From positions 15,158,286 through 15,222,285 of the forward strand of contig NC_090736.1 of NCBI RefSeq assembly GCF_036898095.1: a DNA stretch of 64,000 bases. Reading direction: 5' to 3'. Of the stretch, positions 61,495-64,000 are shown one piece after another (position 1 is the first letter of the stretch; every line of letters begins with the position of its first letter). The position numbers and the translations under genes were made by a program. This DNA is from Palaemon carinicauda (taxonomy: Eukaryota > Arthropoda > Malacostraca > Decapoda > Palaemonidae). The notes beneath the pieces were generated by a model that saw nothing but the letters and a program-made list of their open reading frames with translations, ran no database searches and was not told where the DNA came from.

Positions 61495-62826
61495 GTGTGT
61501 ATATTTAAAGTCTGTTGCAGTTGCTCTTTACTTGGATTATGAATTTATAATATTTCTATAAGAAATTATGATTTTAGATTTTCATGAATTGTATGAGATT
61601 TAATATAAATTTGTGTGTTTTCTATATTAAGTAGGATTTATTAGTCAAAGAAGTTCATTTACATTTCAGCCTTATGAATTAAAGAATAAAAAAGCCATTC
61701 TGTTGACAGAATTGTCTGTAATTTTATAACAATTAAGTTTGTTTGATTTGGAATTTAAGCTGCTATAGAAGAAATGTGTGGACAAGTATCATTACTAGTT
61801 TTTGCCACATTTTTTTTAAAGGTGTAATGTTTAAAAAAAAATCCACTCAAACCTCTTAACTTGAACATTCCTAGTTCATGTTTCATGTAGATATCAGTCA
61901 GTAAGTCCAAAGATTGAAAAATAATTTCAGGTGCTGCAAATAGGTTAGTACTTGGTCATACAGTCCCTCAAGGTTCTAGGCCTAGATGTGTCCCTTCAAA
62001 TAAAAATAAAACTAGGAGAAACTTTATTTTTTTGGGCCATCAGGATAATGTAAACAAAGTTCATGCTCTCACCCATATTTCGTATCTTGAAGATGTATAA
62101 CCCCCAAGATTCTACTCCTTGTAGGCTGTTAAGGTGAGATGGTTAAGGAGATGATAAGAATGTCCCCTTTGAATCCATGTTGTGAACTGAAACAGTCAAA
62201 CTTTGAATTGCTGCTGCTGCTGCTATAATCCTTGGTGTTTTGAAGGCAGAACCATATAGGCTAAACCAGGCATAGAAGGATGTTGTCTTCATTTCTCACT
62301 TTGATAGAAAGTGATGGTATAGAAAATAGAGGGGTGACACTGTTCTCATTCCTGAAATTTGTAACCTTGCTTGAGAGGTCATGAATCTTGCTGATGCTTC
62401 TAGAGAAAGCTCATGAGAGGAATATTCTAATGGTTTATGTGGGTTTCTCTCTCTATGAAGAGATCCCTGGTTACAAGTTTAATTGGGCTATATCTTTTTT
62501 GAAACAGACATAGTGTCCATTTCAATGATGTGTGTGTGTGTGGTGAAGTCCTAGAATGCAGAAAATTTGCCAGTAGGACTTTCAACCCTTTATCACAGAG
62601 ATAGACATCTCACATCCATGAATACCAGAAAGTAGGCAAAACTGAACTGACCTTTGACTGGATTAATATTCTTCCTTGTGTACCAAGGAAAGAAAATATG
62701 GTTTGGATGTTCATAGCTTAATTATAGTCTCTTAATAAGGCTAGGTCTTTAAAAAAAGTGGTCTTGGTGAAACCGCCTAATAACCTCTACACATGAAGTT
62801 TAAGCATAAGGAAATTTTTGGATGTA
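61495..62826. other. EMC1 intron 8, no feature seen
   Basis: AT-rich sequence with a CTG-rich run near 62210 and a short TG run near 62530. No coding exon resembling EMC1 was found. Confidence 0.5.
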
Positions 62827-62905
62827 CAGTAGGGTCCCGAATTATGCGAGAATTTGGTCGATTAATGACCTCGTGTAAATGGAAAATCGCGAATTTCGAA
62901 ACACA
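62827..62905. repeat. Candidate left end of another Tigger-like element
   Basis: TA followed by CAGTAGGGTCCCGAATTATG, the style of pogo/Tigger ends. The matching right end is not in the window, so the element either continues outside or is truncated. Confidence 0.45.
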
Positions 62906-63964
62906 CAACTAACAGAAATAATTCCATTGCGGCCATGGCAACCAGCAATTTGCCTATTCAAATGTGTTTACTACCCATTTTCAATACTTTCTTTGTACTA
63001 TACTGTATTTCTTTATAATATCAAATTGTTCTTGTAAATAAATAAAACATTTAATATACTTTAAAGTTCTAATAACTTGAAAAATGGTTAAAATTACAAC
63101 CAGGATAGGTGTAAACACCATATATTTCCCGTTATAACACAACCCAAAATACAGACAAATTTTAATGTTTGTCATATCTATTGTATAATACAACTGGTGA
63201 ATAGCAAAACCATCACTCTATAGACTAGCTTGTTGTATGATTGAAAATCCAGAATTATCAAAATAAAGGCGATTTTATATCATGCGTTTCCTAAACACGC
63301 TAAAAAGCGCAATAGAAAACGACAACCAATGTTTTGTTTACGTTTATCTCTGATCACAACGAAGAAACAGACGCATTTATACATCTGTGTTTTTGAATTG
63401 ACAGCAATTTTACCAAGTTTAGATTATATGTTGAATTTGTTATTACCAATGTTCTAATTATTTTTTATTAGAACTTTCAAATAAATGAAATGAATGCCAT
63501 TTATGAAATGTTTATCTCTATGATGCCGCCTGAAACGGAAACCTTCCATTTGTTTACGCTCCATCTTCGATCATAATAAACAAACGAATGCATTAAACAC
63601 ACATGATCTAAGTCATAACTAATGATATTACAAACATTTAGTAAACATTATGTTATTACAAATATTTTACTTACCGTATCCATATAAATTCCTAAATTCG
63701 TAGCAAAGCTGGAAATTTTTTTTTCCTTATGCGTTTAATCCACAATAGCAAACTGCCGCAAATGACAGAGTGATAACTTACGATAATTCTAAACTGTTAC
63801 GAAAGATAATTGTCCTTTCCATATCCAAAATACTTTTCCTAACTTCAGTTATAAGTCAACTTGTACCCACCTCAATTATGGATCCATATGCAAAAAAGGT
63901 AAAAGAAAGTACTAGGCCTATTTTTAAAGTCACCGAACAATTAGGTTACCGCTCTAACGTTCGA

Positions 63965-63965
<1 letters not shown>
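62906..63965. other. Intron 8 continuation, unassigned
   Basis: No gene seen. It could be the interior of the element starting at 62827. Confidence 0.35.

Positions 63966-64000
<35 letters not shown>
63966..64000. repeat. GA microsatellite reaching the window end
   Basis: At least 16 GA units; true length unknown. Confidence 0.95.

Larger units (their letters stand above)
54197..60893 (+). mobile_element. DIRS-E: non-autonomous DIRS1-like element
   Basis: Ends, leader and internal deletion as in B and C. Shares with C the stops at 58098, 58574, 58787 and 59802, showing common descent after inactivation. Flanks (GATTTTAC and GTTTGATAATC) are unrelated to those of B, C and D. Gag is swollen by a 0.9-kb minisatellite. 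Sense to EMC1. Confidence 0.88.

Noticed and set aside
62206..62226. CTG trinucleotide run as an expanded repeat
   Set aside because: Only about four or five units.

Overview
The window is animal nuclear DNA, most likely from a decapod crustacean. It is one stretch of a protein-coding gene whose introns are packed with transposable elements. The host gene, on the + strand, is EMC1 (ER membrane protein complex subunit 1). Eight exons can be placed by reading frame, GT..AG splice sites, compatible phases and resemblance to EMC1: 4-101, 28863-28981, 29221-29395, 29504-29656, 38910-39102, 48570-48695, 53818-54013 and 61381-61494. They encode the signal peptide and much of the lumenal part; the 3' half of the gene lies beyond the window. 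Only about 1.2 kb of 64 kb is host coding sequence. Decapoda is inferred from the abundance of DIRS1-like retrotransposons, long introns, GA microsatellites and a CsRn1-like Ty3/gypsy element.

Intron 1 (28.8 kb): DIRS-A (2271-22357) is a DIRS1-like element with intact reverse transcriptase/RNase H and tyrosine recombinase frames. Two elements of a second DIRS family are nested in it: DIRS-B in its internal complementary region and DIRS-C in its right terminus. Downstream, an old DIRS relic is split by a Ty3/gypsy element on the minus strand (23750-28150) with both LTRs and an ACAT target duplication. Intron 4 holds DIRS-F (internally deleted, a third family), a 5'-truncated LINE on the minus strand and DIRS debris. 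Intron 5 holds a DIRS relic, a second LINE copy and DIRS-D, whose right end stops three bases before exon 6. Intron 6 holds a complete Tigger/pogo transposon with an intact 625-codon transposase. Intron 7 holds DIRS-E.

The most interesting biology is in the DIRS family B/C/D/E. D carries full-length gag, RT and YR regions and an intact YR frame. B, C and E share one internal deletion that removes the gag C-terminus and the RT catalytic core, and they share a replaced 5' leader. C and E also share several nonsense mutations in RNase H and YR, although they sit at unrelated sites. This implies a non-autonomous lineage moved by proteins supplied in trans. The internal complementary regions record the circle junction, which has a single short T-run. 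Together with A's duplicated termini, which preserve the empty sites, they indicate insertion by recombination at T-runs without target duplication.
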